Positions 1-8,845 of a DNA stretch of 64,000 nucleotides are shown piece by piece. The translations under genes and the position numbers were made by a program. Each line of letters begins with the position of its first letter. Positions within the stretch are counted from its first letter, which is position 1. The DNA is from Bacilli bacterium (GTDB taxonomy: Bacteria > Bacillota > Bacilli > RF39 > UBA660). The DNA is taken from the NCBI GenBank assembly GCA_017525015.1, contig JAFXUK010000012.1, forward strand, positions 1 to 64,000, written 5' to 3'. The notes beneath the pieces are model-generated. The model searched no databases, had not been told where the DNA came from, and saw nothing but the letters and a program-made list of their open reading frames with translations.

Positions 1-32
1 TCATCCTGAGCCAGGATCAAACTCTCATTAAA
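1..32 (-). rRNA. rrs: 16S rRNA, 5' end only (partial)
   Basis: The reverse complement contains the near-universal 16S 5' motif GAGTTTGATCCTGGCTCAG at 24-6. The gene runs leftward off the window, so only about 32 nt are present. The exact 5' end is estimated by comparison with Bacillus 16S, whose mature end lies about 8 nt before GAGTTTGATC. Confidence 0.95.
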
Positions 33-100
33 AAAGAATTTTATATTAAATTCTCATAATTTGAATTTTGATCACAAAGCTACTCAATTTGACTTTTTTA

Positions 101-118
101 CTTAGTTTTCAAAGATCA
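101..118 (-). promoter_or_regulatory. rRNA leader motif (boxA/processing-like)
   Basis: On the minus strand this reads TGATCTTTGAAAACTAAG, the TCTTTGAAAACTA motif common upstream of 16S and 23S genes in Firmicutes. There it lies in the antitermination/RNase III processing region. It sits between the rRNA promoter and the 16S 5' end, as expected. Confidence 0.6.
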
Positions 119-123
119 TTTTC

Positions 124-145
124 GCAGACCCTTTTTGGGTTTGCA
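124..145 (-). other. rRNA leader hairpin at transcript start
   Basis: GCAGACCC and GGGTTTGC flank a five-T loop on the + strand, so the minus-strand transcript can form a short hairpin beginning almost at the predicted start site (about 144). Its role is unknown. There is no U-tract, so it is not a simple terminator. Confidence 0.45.
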
Positions 146-150
146 TTAGT

Positions 151-179
151 AATATATCAAACCCTTCAGAAGTTGTCAA
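151..179 (-). promoter_or_regulatory. rRNA operon promoter (TTGACA-N17-TATATT)
   Basis: TTGACA (174-179) and TATATT (151-156) are separated by exactly 17 bp on the minus strand, giving a predicted start near 144, about 110 nt before 16S. Sequence and spacing are identical to the rpsL promoter at 15959-15987. Confidence 0.85.
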
Positions 180-310
180 CTTTTTTTTGACATTTTTCAA
201 ATATTTTTCTTTACTTGACAATCTTACTATTTTTCTAGGTTCAATAATTGATGTTTACACTTTTTCGAAACATCTTTTTCAGTATATAACAAATAAAATG
301 TAAATGCAAT
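180..310. other. AT-rich spacer, no gene seen
   Basis: This is T-rich sequence between the rRNA promoter and the terminator of the next gene. Two + strand TTGACA hexamers (187-192 and 215-220) have no -10 at a sensible distance. An upstream T-rich (UP-element-like) role for the rRNA promoter is possible but unproven. Confidence 0.5.
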
Positions 311-338
311 AAAAAAAGTTAATTTCTTAACTTTTTTT
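311..338 (-). terminator. Intrinsic terminator of the DUF402 gene
   Basis: A 12-bp stem AAAAAAAGTTAA/TTAACTTTTTTT surrounds a 4-nt loop. The stop codon at 327-329 lies inside the hairpin. The structure is symmetric and could act in both directions. Confidence 0.85.
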
Positions 339-860
339 TATCTTTTCGTATATATCGTAATACTTATCTACGATTCCTTCTTTAAAAGGCCCTTCATTTT
401 TCCTTTTCATCTCAATTAATAATGATAATTCTGATTTCACAATATTATCAATTTCATCAGTATAATGCATAATCTTCTTATGGTAATTATACTCATTTCT
501 ATCTAATACTCTAAAACCTCCATCAGGGAATACTCTTAAATCTAAATCATAATCAATATATTTAATTGATTTACCATCAACTATATAAGGTGATGCAATA
601 TTACAATAATAGAATAGTCCAAACTTCTTAAGTTGACCAATAATATTAAACCAATGATCTTTATAAAAGAAGAGTACAGCTGGTTCATTAGTCATATGAC
701 TTCTACCATCTTTTTCTGTAATTCTAGTTCTTCCATTTCCACAAACTAAATACTCTTCATTGTTTTCTAATACTACGGCCTCCTCAGAAGTATGTTCTAA
801 AGTTCCATCATGCTTATAGCAGTAGAGCTTTAGCTTATCTCCTACTTTTAAATTTTTCAT
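327..860 (-). CDS. DUF402 nucleoside tri-/diphosphatase-like protein
   Basis: The 177-residue protein matches the DUF402 fold. It has the RTRITEKDG and AVLFFY segments, then YYCNIASP, YIDYDLDLRV and a LDRNEY segment, which hold the conserved Asn, Asp and Glu residues that bind metal and nucleotide in staphylococcal Ntdp-type phosphatases. The length is typical. The family hydrolyses nucleoside tri- and diphosphates; the in vivo role is not well settled. It has its own promoter (882-910) and a terminator over its stop, so it is monocistronic. The start ATG is preceded only by a weak GCGGGA ribosome binding site. Confidence 0.82.
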   Translation of the reverse strand: MKNLKVGDKLKLYCYKHDGTLEHTSEEAVVLENNEEYLVCGNGRTRITEKDGRSHMTNEPAVLFFYKDHWFNIIGQLKKFGLFYYCNIASPYIVDGKSIKYIDYDLDLRVFPDGGFRVLDRNEYNYHKKIMHYTDEIDNIVKSELSLLIEMKRKNEGPFKEGIVDKYYDIYEKIKKS

Positions 861-881
861 AAAATCCCGCTTTCGCTAAAC

Positions 882-910
882 ATTATATCTTATTTTATAA
901 AAAATAACAA
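882..910 (-). promoter_or_regulatory. Promoter of the DUF402 gene
   Basis: TTGTTA (905-910), a 17-bp spacer and consensus TATAAT (882-887) on the minus strand. The predicted start is near 875, giving a very short leader. Confidence 0.75.
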
Positions 911-913
911 ACA

Positions 914-943
914 AAAATAGGTTATTATACACTAACCTATTTT
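914..943 (-). terminator. Terminator after the S41 peptidase gene
   Basis: An 11-bp stem AAAATAGGTTA/TAACCTATTTT with an 8-nt loop overlaps the stop codon at 937. Confidence 0.8.
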
Positions 944-2280
944 AATAACTCGATAGCTTTATCTAATTGCTTATCATATATTAAATTACCTTTGTATTCT
1001 AGATCTACTTCATAATCAGGTTTAATACCTTCTTCATCTATACAATCGCCATTAGGTCTTAACCATTTAGCAGTAGTATATTTAAGCATTGAACCATCAC
1101 CATAATTATTTGTATTTTGAACTTTACCTTTACCAAAGGTTTTCTTACCAACAATTGTTGCTCCATAACTATCCTTTAAAGCCGCAGTTAATACTTCAGA
1201 TGCTGAAGCAGTACTACCATTAACTAGGATAACTACTTTATATTTTCTTTTCTCAGACGTTTCATCTTTTACTAATTCAGTCTTATCTTTATTTTCAAGG
1301 CTATAAATTATCTTCCCTTTTTCCAAGAAGATACTAGCAATACTTTTAGCTTGATTTAAATAACCACCAGTATTACCTCTTAAATCTATTATTAAGGAAT
1401 CTATATCATCTTCTTCAAGCTTAGCTAAATCAGTAGTAAATTCTTCAGTAGCATGTGATGAGAATGAACTTAGTGAAATATATCCAATCTTCTTTTTATC
1501 CATATCAATTATTCTTGAAGAAACAACTGGAACTGTTACTGTAGCTTTTTCTACATTAAATGTTAATTCTTTATCATCTCTTTTAACAACAATCTCATTA
1601 GTTCCATCATTGTTTTGAACTAAGACAGATATTTGTTCAAAATTTTCTTCAGAGATATCTACACCATTAACTTTAATAATAACATCGTCTTCTTTTATTC
1701 CCGCTTTACTAGCTGGAGTATTATCATAAACATGATAAACAACATTATTAGTTGTAACTATTCCGATACCTTCATAAGTATTTTCCAAAGTTTCATTTAA
1801 ATCTTCTGCAGCACTAGAATTCATATATATAGAATAATTATCTCCAAGGAACTTTAACATTCCATTTATTCCTGCTTCTACCATACCCTTTTTATCTACT
1901 TCTTGATAATAATTTGTAATTACTTCTGAATAAACATCTAATAACTCTTTAATATTTTCATCCTTAGATAAATTCAAACTGTATGTAGGATTCATTTTTC
2001 TAAATTGAACATTTAAAATAAATCCAGTTAATACACATGACGCTATTGCTGTAATAACTATAACAATCATTATATCTAATATATCAAGTTCATATTTTTT
2101 ATCTATTCTTCCAAAAACAGTATTTCTTTTCTTCTCTTCTGGTACTTCAACTACTTCAGGAACTACTTTCTTTTTAGGAGTAGCTTTTTTAGTTGTTGAT
2201 TTTTTCGTTGATGTTTTTTTACTTACTGTTTTCTTTGTTGATACCTTTTCCTTTTTTTCTTCTTTTTCTTTTTTAGCCAT
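937..2280 (-). CDS. S41 family C-terminal processing peptidase (CtpA/CtpB-like)
   Basis: This is a membrane-anchored serine protease of the carboxyl-terminal processing family. A 50-residue Lys/Thr-rich cytoplasmic tail is followed by a membrane segment (about 67-90), a PDZ domain (about 165-245) with the VYDNTPASKAGI carboxylate-binding segment, and the S41 core. Catalytic features are the Ser in NGSTASASEV (about 353-363) and the Lys in TFGKGKVQ (about 384). The PDZ domain normally gates the active site and selects C-terminal tails of extracytoplasmic proteins. The Lys-rich N-terminus is unusual and recurs in other proteins of this window. The start ATG follows AGGAAGGTGAT. Confidence 0.93.
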   Translation of the reverse strand: MAKKEKEEKKEKVSTKKTVSKKTSTKKSTTKKATPKKKVVPEVVEVPEEKKRNTVFGRIDKKYELDILDIMIVIVITAIASCVLTGFILNVQFRKMNPTYSLNLSKDENIKELLDVYSEVITNYYQEVDKKGMVEAGINGMLKFLGDNYSIYMNSSAAEDLNETLENTYEGIGIVTTNNVVYHVYDNTPASKAGIKEDDVIIKVNGVDISEENFEQISVLVQNNDGTNEIVVKRDDKELTFNVEKATVTVPVVSSRIIDMDKKKIGYISLSSFSSHATEEFTTDLAKLEEDDIDSLIIDLRGNTGGYLNQAKSIASIFLEKGKIIYSLENKDKTELVKDETSEKRKYKVVILVNGSTASASEVLTAALKDSYGATIVGKKTFGKGKVQNTNNYGDGSMLKYTTAKWLRPNGDCIDEEGIKPDYEVDLEYKGNLIYDKQLDKAIELLK

Positions 2281-2298
2281 AGTATCACCTTCCTATGT

Positions 2299-2307
2299 AT
2301 AATATCA
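2299..2307 (-). promoter_or_regulatory. Extended -10 promoter of the S41 gene
   Basis: TGA-TATTAT on the minus strand lies about 20 nt before the ATG. No good -35 is visible; the T-rich arm of the neighbouring terminator lies there. Confidence 0.5.
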
Positions 2308-2316
2308 CAAAGAAAA

Positions 2317-2345
2317 AAAGTTTAACACTATAAAGTTAAACTTTT
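2317..2345 (-). terminator. Terminator after the 2356-2892 gene
   Basis: An 11-bp stem AAAAGTTTAAC/GTTAAACTTTT with a 7-nt loop, followed by A/T-rich sequence on the minus strand. Confidence 0.8.
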
Positions 2346-2355
2346 ATTTATTAGA

Positions 2356-2892
2356 TTATAAACCTAATGCCTTCTTCATCTTAGCATAATCTACGATGTA
2401 ATCTACTACTTTACCTTTCTTAATATGTAATAAAGTAATATCACCAACCTTCATCTCTGCTAAAGTTTGAGCATTAACATTAACATTCTCAGGATCGTAA
2501 TAAGCACCATTGAATGTTTCATTATCTAAGTCTACAGTATAAACATGTAAATGATTTTTCTTTTCATAATAATCAATTACTAAATCTTCCATATTAATTT
2601 TGTTTTGAACATCAGATTGTTTATAAATTGCAACATAGTATTCTGGATATTGATCCATTTGGAATATTTGACCCATTACTATAGTGTCATAAGAAATTTC
2701 TCCAGGAGTTACTATTTCAGCTTCTTCCTCTTTCTTCTTAAATAAATCTTTTGTTACAAATGCTCTAGTAACTAAATATAAACCTGCTACTATTAGAGCA
2801 ACTACTAATATAACAACTACCAAATTTTTGATTTCTTCTGTTTCCCCTGTATTGTATTTAATTTTATTCTTTGCTTTTTTATTTTTTTCCAT
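2356..2892 (-). CDS. Membrane-anchored protein, thioredoxin-like fold suspected
   Basis: The 178-residue protein has a short charged cytoplasmic N-terminus, one membrane helix (about 24-43) and an extracytoplasmic domain. The domain order YYVAIYK, LHVYTVDLDN, then MKVGDITLLHIKKGKVVDY resembles a thioredoxin-type fold, but no CxxC motif is present, so it is unlikely to be a redox enzyme. An automatic start would use GTG three codons earlier; the ATG at 2892 with AGGTGG five bases upstream is preferred. It has its own promoter and terminator and lies between cdaR and the S41 peptidase. Specific function is not recognised. Confidence 0.6.
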   Translation of the reverse strand: MEKNKKAKNKIKYNTGETEEIKNLVVVILVVALIVAGLYLVTRAFVTKDLFKKKEEEAEIVTPGEISYDTIVMGQIFQMDQYPEYYVAIYKQSDVQNKINMEDLVIDYYEKKNHLHVYTVDLDNETFNGAYYDPENVNVNAQTLAEMKVGDITLLHIKKGKVVDYIVDYAKMKKALGL

Positions 2893-2910
2893 ACAAACCA
2901 CCTAATGGTT

Positions 2911-2938
2911 ATTATAACACAATAATAGATTTATTCAA
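2911..2938 (-). promoter_or_regulatory. Promoter of the 2356-2892 gene
   Basis: TTGAAT (2933-2938), a 16-bp spacer and TATAAT (2911-2916) on the minus strand. Confidence 0.75.
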
Positions 2939-2947
2939 ACAAATAAA

Positions 2948-2972
2948 AAGAGAACTCTTTAAGAATTCTCTT
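2948..2972 (-). terminator. Terminator after cdaR
   Basis: Imperfect stem AAGAGAA/TTCTCTT with an inner CT/GA extension. It overlaps the cdaR stop at 2971 and is followed on the minus strand by a T-rich run. Confidence 0.65.
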
Positions 2973-4362
2973 AATCTCTAGCTTTTGATAAAACTATTTG
3001 AATATTTTTAGATACAACATATTGTAATCTAGAATCAGTACCTTCTACCTTAACAGGTATAGAATACTTACCAGCACTATATCCAGTTAAATCAACATAT
3101 GCTGTAATACTAGATTCATCTATAGAATTAATTACTGACTCAACACCAATAACTTGAACATCAACAGTTTCATCTTCCTCTTCCAGTAAGTTAGCTGTTA
3201 AACCATTCGGTGTATTACGAGTATTAATTCTCTTTATTGTAATAGTTCTTTGTTTAGCCTCACCAAAGTTAAGTACTAATGTTACACTTTCATTTTCAAT
3301 ATATCTTACACCAGATGGTTTAGGGAATGTAACTGATGAAGTTTTACTTCCACTATTACCTAATTGGTTAATATCTATTGATACATTTAAATAATCAACA
3401 TTAGCAAGTGCTTCTTCATCACCATAAATAGTAGTTTCAAATTCTGTAGCATTCTTACCATTTATTGTAATAGATGAAATAGCTTTACCACTTACAAGTG
3501 ATCCAGTAGTTTGAATTCTAACAGGAACTTTCTTAGAGTTAGAATCAAGAACAACTGTAGCAGAAATGTTCGTTGCAACAATTTCAACATTAGTTATTAA
3601 CTCACCATTTGAACCATAAGCAACTAATTTCAAATTATCAACATTATAACTTCCTGCTTTAACGAAATCTTCATTACTTAAATCTACTAAAGCTTTAATA
3701 CTAGCTATATTATCAATATTTTCTTTAGAACCTCTAACTATAACATCTGATTTAGATAATGTTACTGATTTAACACTTAGTTTAGGATCTAATCCATCTT
3801 GATTTAATAAATCATAAACAACTGTTTTATTTTCACTAACTTTTTCTTTAATCTTAACTGTTATATATTCAGGATCTATTTTATAGTCAATATTATTAAT
3901 AATCTTATTATATGTTACCTTAACTCTTACTGTTCCATCATTAGCATCATAGTTCTCTAAGTTAAGAACTACTTCATTATCACCTAATTGTCTTGCTAAA
4001 TATAAATCACCTTTACGACCTATTAAAGTCATATCTACAGTTTCTGGAACACCTTCAATAACATATGCACTACTATTATAAATAACTCTTACAGGAATAT
4101 CTGTTAAGAATTCTGCATTATTACCAACTAGTTGTGTTGCTTTACCATCTACTATAAAGAAGATTAATACAGCAAATACTAGTGATATATATAATAGAAC
4201 ATTAGGTCTATTTAATATCTTTTCTAATTTATTATCTTTTCCTAATCTACTTTGTATCTTATATACTAAAGTACTAATAGGAGTAACAATTAACTTATCA
4301 ATTACTTTATATATGTTTTTGAAGAAGTTTTTAAAGGCTTTACCGTTTTTCTTATTTTTCAT
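2971..4362 (-). CDS. cdaR: YbbR-domain protein CdaR, regulator of c-di-AMP synthesis
   Basis: A membrane-anchored extracytoplasmic protein: basic N-terminus, one membrane segment (about 54-72 from the chosen start), then about 380 residues of repeated YbbR domains, visible as recurring DVTLIG, VIVRG and VIGVE-type strands. In Firmicutes CdaR binds the diadenylate cyclase CdaA and tunes c-di-AMP output. It directly follows cdaA with an 11-bp overlap. The automatic start 12 codons upstream is replaced by ATG 4362, which has AAGGTGA six bases upstream inside the end of cdaA. The usual third partner, glmM, is not in this window. Confidence 0.88.
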   Translation of the reverse strand: MKNKKNGKAFKNFFKNIYKVIDKLIVTPISTLVYKIQSRLGKDNKLEKILNRPNVLLYISLVFAVLIFFIVDGKATQLVGNNAEFLTDIPVRVIYNSSAYVIEGVPETVDMTLIGRKGDLYLARQLGDNEVVLNLENYDANDGTVRVKVTYNKIINNIDYKIDPEYITVKIKEKVSENKTVVYDLLNQDGLDPKLSVKSVTLSKSDVIVRGSKENIDNIASIKALVDLSNEDFVKAGSYNVDNLKLVAYGSNGELITNVEIVATNISATVVLDSNSKKVPVRIQTTGSLVSGKAISSITINGKNATEFETTIYGDEEALANVDYLNVSIDINQLGNSGSKTSSVTFPKPSGVRYIENESVTLVLNFGEAKQRTITIKRINTRNTPNGLTANLLEEEDETVDVQVIGVESVINSIDESSITAYVDLTGYSAGKYSIPVKVEGTDSRLQYVVSKNIQIVLSKARD

Positions 4363-5176
4363 CAATATCACCTTCACCTTCAACATTATCAGCATCATAG
4401 AACAATTCTGTCTTTGGTTTTAATTCTTCAACAAGCATCATTCTAAATTCATCAGTACTTAAGTTATAATGAATTTCATGATCAACTGCTATAGAAAGTC
4501 TTCCTGTTTCTTCTGAAACAACTAATGCAACTGCATCACTCTCTTCAGCAATACCTAATGCTGCTCTATGTCTAGTTCCCAACTTTTTATTTAAATTAGG
4601 ATCCATACTAGTTTTAAATACAGCTCCTGCACATGTGATTCTATCTCCTTGAATAATAACACCACCATCATGAAGTGGACTATTAGGGAAGAAGATAGTT
4701 CCCAATAATGGACTAGTTAAATCAGCATATATCTTTGTAGCTGGAGCAATATATTCTTGTAAAGAAACATCTCTTTCAATTACCATTAAAGCACCAATCT
4801 TGTTTTTCTTTAAGTATTCAACAGCATCCATAATTTCGAAAACAACTTTTTCTCTTTCCTCAACTGTTAATACTTTATGTCTTCCTAATAATTGTGTTCT
4901 TCCAATTGTTTCCAAGAAACTTCTGATTTCTGGTTGGAATAAAACAATAATAGCAATAGGTCCCCATTCAAATACGTATTGAAGGATAACTCCAACCGTA
5001 TATAGATTTAACCAATCACTAACTAACTTAACAACTAAGACGATAATAACACCTTTAACAATTAATACCATCTTAACGTTGTTTTTAACATTTTTTAATA
5101 TATAGTAAACCATGAACCATACGATACATATGTCTATAATCTTTGTAAAAATTGACCATACAGTAGAAAAATTCAT
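4352..5176 (-). CDS. cdaA: Diadenylate cyclase CdaA (DAC domain)
   Basis: The membrane-bound enzyme condenses two ATP into c-di-AMP. Three N-terminal membrane helices (about 10-80) are followed by the DisA_N/DAC catalytic domain with the diagnostic DGGVII and GTRHRAALG motifs (about 170-210), both intact. The 274-residue length is normal for CdaA. The ATG follows AAAGGAGG. cdaR overlaps its 3' end, so the two are almost certainly co-transcribed and translationally coupled. c-di-AMP controls osmolyte transport and cell-wall homeostasis; that role here is inferred from the family. Confidence 0.95.
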   Translation of the reverse strand: MNFSTVWSIFTKIIDICIVWFMVYYILKNVKNNVKMVLIVKGVIIVLVVKLVSDWLNLYTVGVILQYVFEWGPIAIIVLFQPEIRSFLETIGRTQLLGRHKVLTVEEREKVVFEIMDAVEYLKKNKIGALMVIERDVSLQEYIAPATKIYADLTSPLLGTIFFPNSPLHDGGVIIQGDRITCAGAVFKTSMDPNLNKKLGTRHRAALGIAEESDAVALVVSEETGRLSIAVDHEIHYNLSTDEFRMMLVEELKPKTELFYDADNVEGEGDIDEK

Positions 5177-5202
5177 TTTTCTGCCTCCTTTGTACGTTTC
5201 TA

Positions 5203-5211
5203 ATTATATCA
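5203..5211 (-). promoter_or_regulatory. Extended -10 promoter of cdaA
   Basis: TGA-TATAAT on the minus strand, with a T-rich stretch but no clear -35. Located about 27 nt before the cdaA start. Confidence 0.6.
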
Positions 5212-5246
5212 AAAAAATAAAAGAATTAACACCCCCTACATAAAAA

Positions 5247-5278
5247 AAGAATAAGTAATTATCTGTTACTTATTCTTT
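5247..5278 (-). terminator. Terminator after smpB
   Basis: A 13-bp stem AAAGAATAAGTAA/TTACTTATTCTTT with a 6-nt loop and a T-run on the minus strand. The smpB stop is inside it. Confidence 0.9.
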
Positions 5279-5693
5279 GAGCCTCTCTTTTCAAGTCTCT
5301 TTCTTTTATAGTTTCTCTCTTATCATAGTTCTTCTTACCACGGCCTACACCTAATAATATTTTAACTCTATTATCTTTTAAATAAGCCTTAACAGGTACT
5401 AAACTATAACCTTCTCTAGAAACCTTTTCTTCTAATTTTTTAATTTCTTTTTTATGAAGAAGAAGTCTTCTAGTTCTTCTTTCATCATGATTAAATTGAT
5501 TACCTTCCTCATATTTAGCAATATACATATTAAGAAGATAAACTTCACCGTGTTTAATAACAGCAAAAGTATCTTTTAAATCTCCAGAACCTTTTCTTAA
5601 AGATTTAATCTCTGTTCCTTTTAACTCTATTCCACATTCAATAGTTTCTTCTATAAAGTAATCAAAATTAGCTTTCTTGTTTTTTATTTCCAT
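5259..5693 (-). CDS. smpB: SsrA-binding protein SmpB
   Basis: The tmRNA partner in trans-translation delivers SsrA to stalled ribosomes. It has [12 protein letters not shown] at the start, [13 protein letters not shown], the LLLHKKEI segment and a basic C-terminal tail ([14 protein letters not shown]...). The length is normal. The gene overlaps the 3' end of rnr by 26 bp, so the two are coupled. ATG 5693 is preferred over upstream TTG/ATG codons because it starts at the family's usual residue, with AAAGG about nine bases upstream. The tmRNA gene itself was not found in the window. Confidence 0.95.
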   Translation of the reverse strand: MEIKNKKANFDYFIEETIECGIELKGTEIKSLRKGSGDLKDTFAVIKHGEVYLLNMYIAKYEEGNQFNHDERRTRRLLLHKKEIKKLEEKVSREGYSLVPVKAYLKDNRVKILLGVGRGKKNYDKRETIKERDLKREAQRISNR

Positions 5694-7797
5694 CTTCATC
5701 AACCTTTACAAGTTCAAAGTCTATCATAGAATTCTCTTTTGATGCTCCTACACATTTAACTCGAACCTTATCCCCTAAACGATATTGCTTCTTAGTAGAT
5801 TTACCAATCATAGCTAGTAAATCTGGAACATATGTGAAATAATCACCTTTCAATGTTTGAACATGTACTAAACCTTCAATCAAGTTTGGTAATTGAACAA
5901 AGAATCCAAAGTTTGTAATTGTATCAATAACACCTTCAAACTCTTCGCCAATATGATCTTCCATATATTCAGCCATTTTCATATCGTCAACATCTCTTTC
6001 AGCATCTACTGCTGCTACTTCTCTTTCAGAAGAATGTTGAGCTATTTCAACTAAAGTATGTTCTAAAGTTTGAATAGTAGTCATAGACATATCTTGTTCT
6101 ACTAAATATTTTTTTAGTAATCTATGAACAGTTAAATCTGGGAAACGTCTGATTGGACTAGTAAAATGTGTATATGCTCTACTAGCTAAACCAAAGTGAC
6201 CAATATTATCTTTACTATATTCAGCCTTTCTCATACTTCTAAGTAATAAACTTGATAATATTTCAAATTCTTTCTTATCCTTTAATTGATCAAGAATCAA
6301 TTGCATTGACTTAGGAGTTAAAGAATTGAAATTACCATGTAACTTATATCCAAGTAACTTAACTAATGTTAAGAAATCTTCAATCTTATCAGGTTTAGGA
6401 ACATCATGGACACGATATATAAATGGTAAATCCATATTATATATATGTTGAGCTACTGTTTCATTAGCAGTTATCATGAAGTCCTCAATTAACATTTCGC
6501 CTTCTTCACGAATTCTTTTAACAACATCAATAGCTTTTCCATTTTCATCTTGGATAATCTTAGCTTCATCTAAATCGAAATTGATATAACCACGACTATT
6601 TCTTTCTTTTCTCAAGATAAGATGTAATTCATTCATTAATAATAAATCATCTTTAAAATCTTCATAGCCTTCTGGAACAATTCCTCGTACTATAATATCA
6701 TTAACCTTTTTATAAGTCATCTTTTTTCTACTCTTAATATAACTAGGGAAAATATCATAGTTAACAACATGTCCTTTATTATCAATTTCCATAACACAAG
6801 ACATTGTTAATCTAATAACTCCTTCGTTTAAAGAACAAATACCATTTGATAATTTATGAGGAATCATTGGAATAACTGTATCTGCTAAATAAGAAGAAGT
6901 ACCTCTATCATAAGCAGCATCTCCTAAAGCAGTATTCTCTTTAACATAATTAGATACATCAGCAATATGAACACCTAATTCATAATTACCATTATCTAAC
7001 TTTTTAATACTAATAGCGTCATCGATATCTTTAGTATCATCGCCATCTATAGTAAAAATAGTTAAATCAGTTAAATCTTTACGATTCTTTAATTCTTTCT
7101 CTGATACTTCATTAGGAATATCTAATAATTCCTTTTCTACTTCATCAGAGAAATTTTCATATATACCATGTTTATAGGCAATAGTTAAAATATCAGTACC
7201 AGGATCATTCTTATGACCAATAATTTTTAATACTTCACCTAAATACTTATTTCTACCTAATTCCTTAATTACCTTAACTAATACTCTATGACCTTCAACA
7301 CAGTCCTTAGTACTATCTTTAGTTAATTCAATAACAATATCTCTTTTATCATCAGTTAGATTAGCAAAACATCTTCCACTATCATCAAAGACTATCTCAC
7401 CAACTAAATCTTTAAGTTCTCTTTTAATAACTCTTACTATCTTAGCTTCTTTTCTAACTCCAGAAGTAAATACCTCCGCTAAAACGATATCATCATTAAT
7501 AGCATCATGCATGTTCTTTTCATCAACATAGATATCGTCTTCCTTATCTAAGATAATAAAACCAAAACCTTTTTTATTAACAGATAGCTTACCAATAACA
7601 ATTCCAGGACAATTCTTTAATAAGATATATTTACCTTTTTTAGTATAAAAGACTAAATATTCATCTACTAATTGATTTAAAGTATCCTGTAATTCTCTGT
7701 ATTCTTCAGCTGTAGTTAAACCTAATAAGTCATTAATCTCCATAGTTTCTTTAGCTTCATGAATATTTTCTAATAACTCTAAAATTCTTTCTCTCAT
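5668..7797 (-). CDS. rnr: Ribonuclease R
   Basis: A processive 3'-5' exoribonuclease that degrades structured RNA. The order is: N-terminal winged-helix-like region (1-60), cold-shock domains (about 65-220), the RNB catalytic domain with the [16 protein letters not shown] acidic cluster (about 245-265) that holds the metal-binding Asp residues, and a C-terminal S1 domain (about 625-700). The 709-residue length is typical. The ATG follows CTAGGTGATATAG. It sits between secG and smpB, the conserved Firmicutes order; RNase R works with tmRNA/SmpB in clearing stalled mRNAs. Confidence 0.96.
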   Translation of the reverse strand: MRERILELLENIHEAKETMEINDLLGLTTAEEYRELQDTLNQLVDEYLVFYTKKGKYILLKNCPGIVIGKLSVNKKGFGFIILDKEDDIYVDEKNMHDAINDDIVLAEVFTSGVRKEAKIVRVIKRELKDLVGEIVFDDSGRCFANLTDDKRDIVIELTKDSTKDCVEGHRVLVKVIKELGRNKYLGEVLKIIGHKNDPGTDILTIAYKHGIYENFSDEVEKELLDIPNEVSEKELKNRKDLTDLTIFTIDGDDTKDIDDAISIKKLDNGNYELGVHIADVSNYVKENTALGDAAYDRGTSSYLADTVIPMIPHKLSNGICSLNEGVIRLTMSCVMEIDNKGHVVNYDIFPSYIKSRKKMTYKKVNDIIVRGIVPEGYEDFKDDLLLMNELHLILRKERNSRGYINFDLDEAKIIQDENGKAIDVVKRIREEGEMLIEDFMITANETVAQHIYNMDLPFIYRVHDVPKPDKIEDFLTLVKLLGYKLHGNFNSLTPKSMQLILDQLKDKKEFEILSSLLLRSMRKAEYSKDNIGHFGLASRAYTHFTSPIRRFPDLTVHRLLKKYLVEQDMSMTTIQTLEHTLVEIAQHSSEREVAAVDAERDVDDMKMAEYMEDHIGEEFEGVIDTITNFGFFVQLPNLIEGLVHVQTLKGDYFTYVPDLLAMIGKSTKKQYRLGDKVRVKCVGASKENSMIDFELVKVDEDGNKKQES

Positions 7798-7869
7798 CTA
7801 TATCACCTAGAATCCCTTTTTAGCATACTAACCTACTATTAAATATAACATATTTGAAGCCAAAAAAAA

Positions 7870-7883
7870 AGTCCGTAAGGACT
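7870..7883 (-). terminator. Short terminator after secG
   Basis: AGTCC/GGACT stem with a 4-nt loop followed on the minus strand by nine T residues. It covers the secG stop. Confidence 0.75.
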
Positions 7884-8097
7884 ACTTAACAAACATAATA
7901 TATGAAATAATCATAAAAACTGCAATTAAAACTACTGTCATTCTTGTAATTAATAATTCTGTTCCACGTTCTTTTTGATTTTGAAACAACTCAGCATTAC
8001 CACCACTGATAATTTGACTTGCATCACTAGCTTTATTACTTTGTAATAAAACTAAAGCAATTAACAATGCTGAAACTATTAATAGTGCTATTTCCAT
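7882..8097 (-). CDS. secG: Preprotein translocase subunit SecG
   Basis: A 71-residue protein with two membrane helices (about 2-20 and 50-68) joined by the polar loop SNKASDASQIISGG...LF, characteristic of SecG. It associates with SecYE in the plasma membrane. ATG 8097 is chosen over an in-frame GTG three codons upstream, because GGATGTGAT lies at the normal distance from the ATG. It heads the secG-rnr-smpB order, but a short hairpin with a U-run at its end suggests partial termination before rnr. Confidence 0.93.
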   Translation of the reverse strand: MEIALLIVSALLIALVLLQSNKASDASQIISGGNAELFQNQKERGTELLITRMTVVLIAVFMIISYIMFVK

Positions 8098-8122
8098 GAA
8101 TATCACATCCGTTCTGACATAT

Positions 8123-8151
8123 AATTTAACATATTATAAATAATAAATCAA
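8123..8151 (-). promoter_or_regulatory. Promoter of secG
   Basis: TTGATT (8146-8151), a 17-bp spacer and TAAATT (8123-8128) on the minus strand. Confidence 0.55.
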
Positions 8152-8158
8152 GAAAAAA

Positions 8159-8174
8159 AGGCTTTTTCAAGCCT
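8159..8174 (-). terminator. Terminator after the DUF308 gene
   Basis: AGGCTT/AAGCCT stem with a 4-nt loop, then seven T on the minus strand. Confidence 0.85.
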
Positions 8175-8745
8175 AATTATCAAATAATTTCAATGCTTCT
8201 TTTCCTCTACCTAAGAATAGACGAGAAACCATAATTTCAAATAAAGCATAACACACTAGGAATATACCTATTAATCTAGTATTTAACATGAATGTATTAA
8301 ATGGATTAAACATTGATAAGATTCCCATTACTATTAGTAATAAAGAAATAAATGTAACTAATGAAGCAACATCGTCTTTAGCTTTAAATAGCTTAACTCC
8401 ATAGTATCCTTTTTCACATCCAGTAATTAACATCCAAATTCCAAATAAAGGTCCAACTGCATTAATTGGTTCGAAAGGACAGAAGATAGTAAATAAACCT
8501 AATATAACAGCTGCTACTCCCGTAATCAAATTAACTGCATAGAATCTACTTCCTAATCCATCATAGAAATATCTAATTAAATAGAATAATCCATGGATTA
8601 ATATAAGACTACCTAATAATACAATACTTATTTTTGATGGTAAATCAGGGAATACAAAAAATACAACTCCAATCATTAAATCAAAAATAACCATTGCCAT
8701 TGAAACTAGTAGCATTTTACTAAATCTTTTAACTGTAACTTCCAT
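8173..8745 (-). CDS. DUF308 (HdeD-like) integral membrane protein
   Basis: The 190-residue protein has about six hydrophobic segments arranged as pairs, with the recurring glycine-rich turns (VLLGSLILIHGLFYLI, GIWMLITGCEKGYYG) of the DUF308/HdeD family. In enterobacteria HdeD is linked to acid resistance; the function in Firmicutes is unknown. ATG 8745 is preceded by AGGTGG; an in-frame GTG three codons earlier is rejected. A second DUF308 gene lies at 55484-56137. Convergent or coupled partners are absent; it has its own terminator. Confidence 0.8.
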   Translation of the reverse strand: MEVTVKRFSKMLLVSMAMVIFDLMIGVVFFVFPDLPSKISIVLLGSLILIHGLFYLIRYFYDGLGSRFYAVNLITGVAAVILGLFTIFCPFEPINAVGPLFGIWMLITGCEKGYYGVKLFKAKDDVASLVTFISLLLIVMGILSMFNPFNTFMLNTRLIGIFLVCYALFEIMVSRLFLGRGKEALKLFDN

Positions 8746-8788
8746 ACGTTCCACCTCTATTATTAATTTTAAATCATAAATAAATATA

Positions 8789-8816
8789 TTGCAATATTTT
8801 TTAGATGTGATATAAT
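8789..8816 (+). promoter_or_regulatory. Promoter of the FemX-like gene
   Basis: TTGCAA (8789-8794), a 16-bp spacer and TATAAT (8811-8816) with an upstream TGA (extended -10). An AGGAGG at 8832-8837 then serves the ATG at 8846. Confidence 0.85.
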
Positions 8817-8845
8817 ACTCTCTTGCTTAAAAGGAGGGGTGGCTA

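Noticed and set aside
187..220. Rightward promoters from TTGACA at 187-192 and 215-220
   Set aside because: Neither has a -10-like hexamer at 16-18 bp, and no rightward gene follows.
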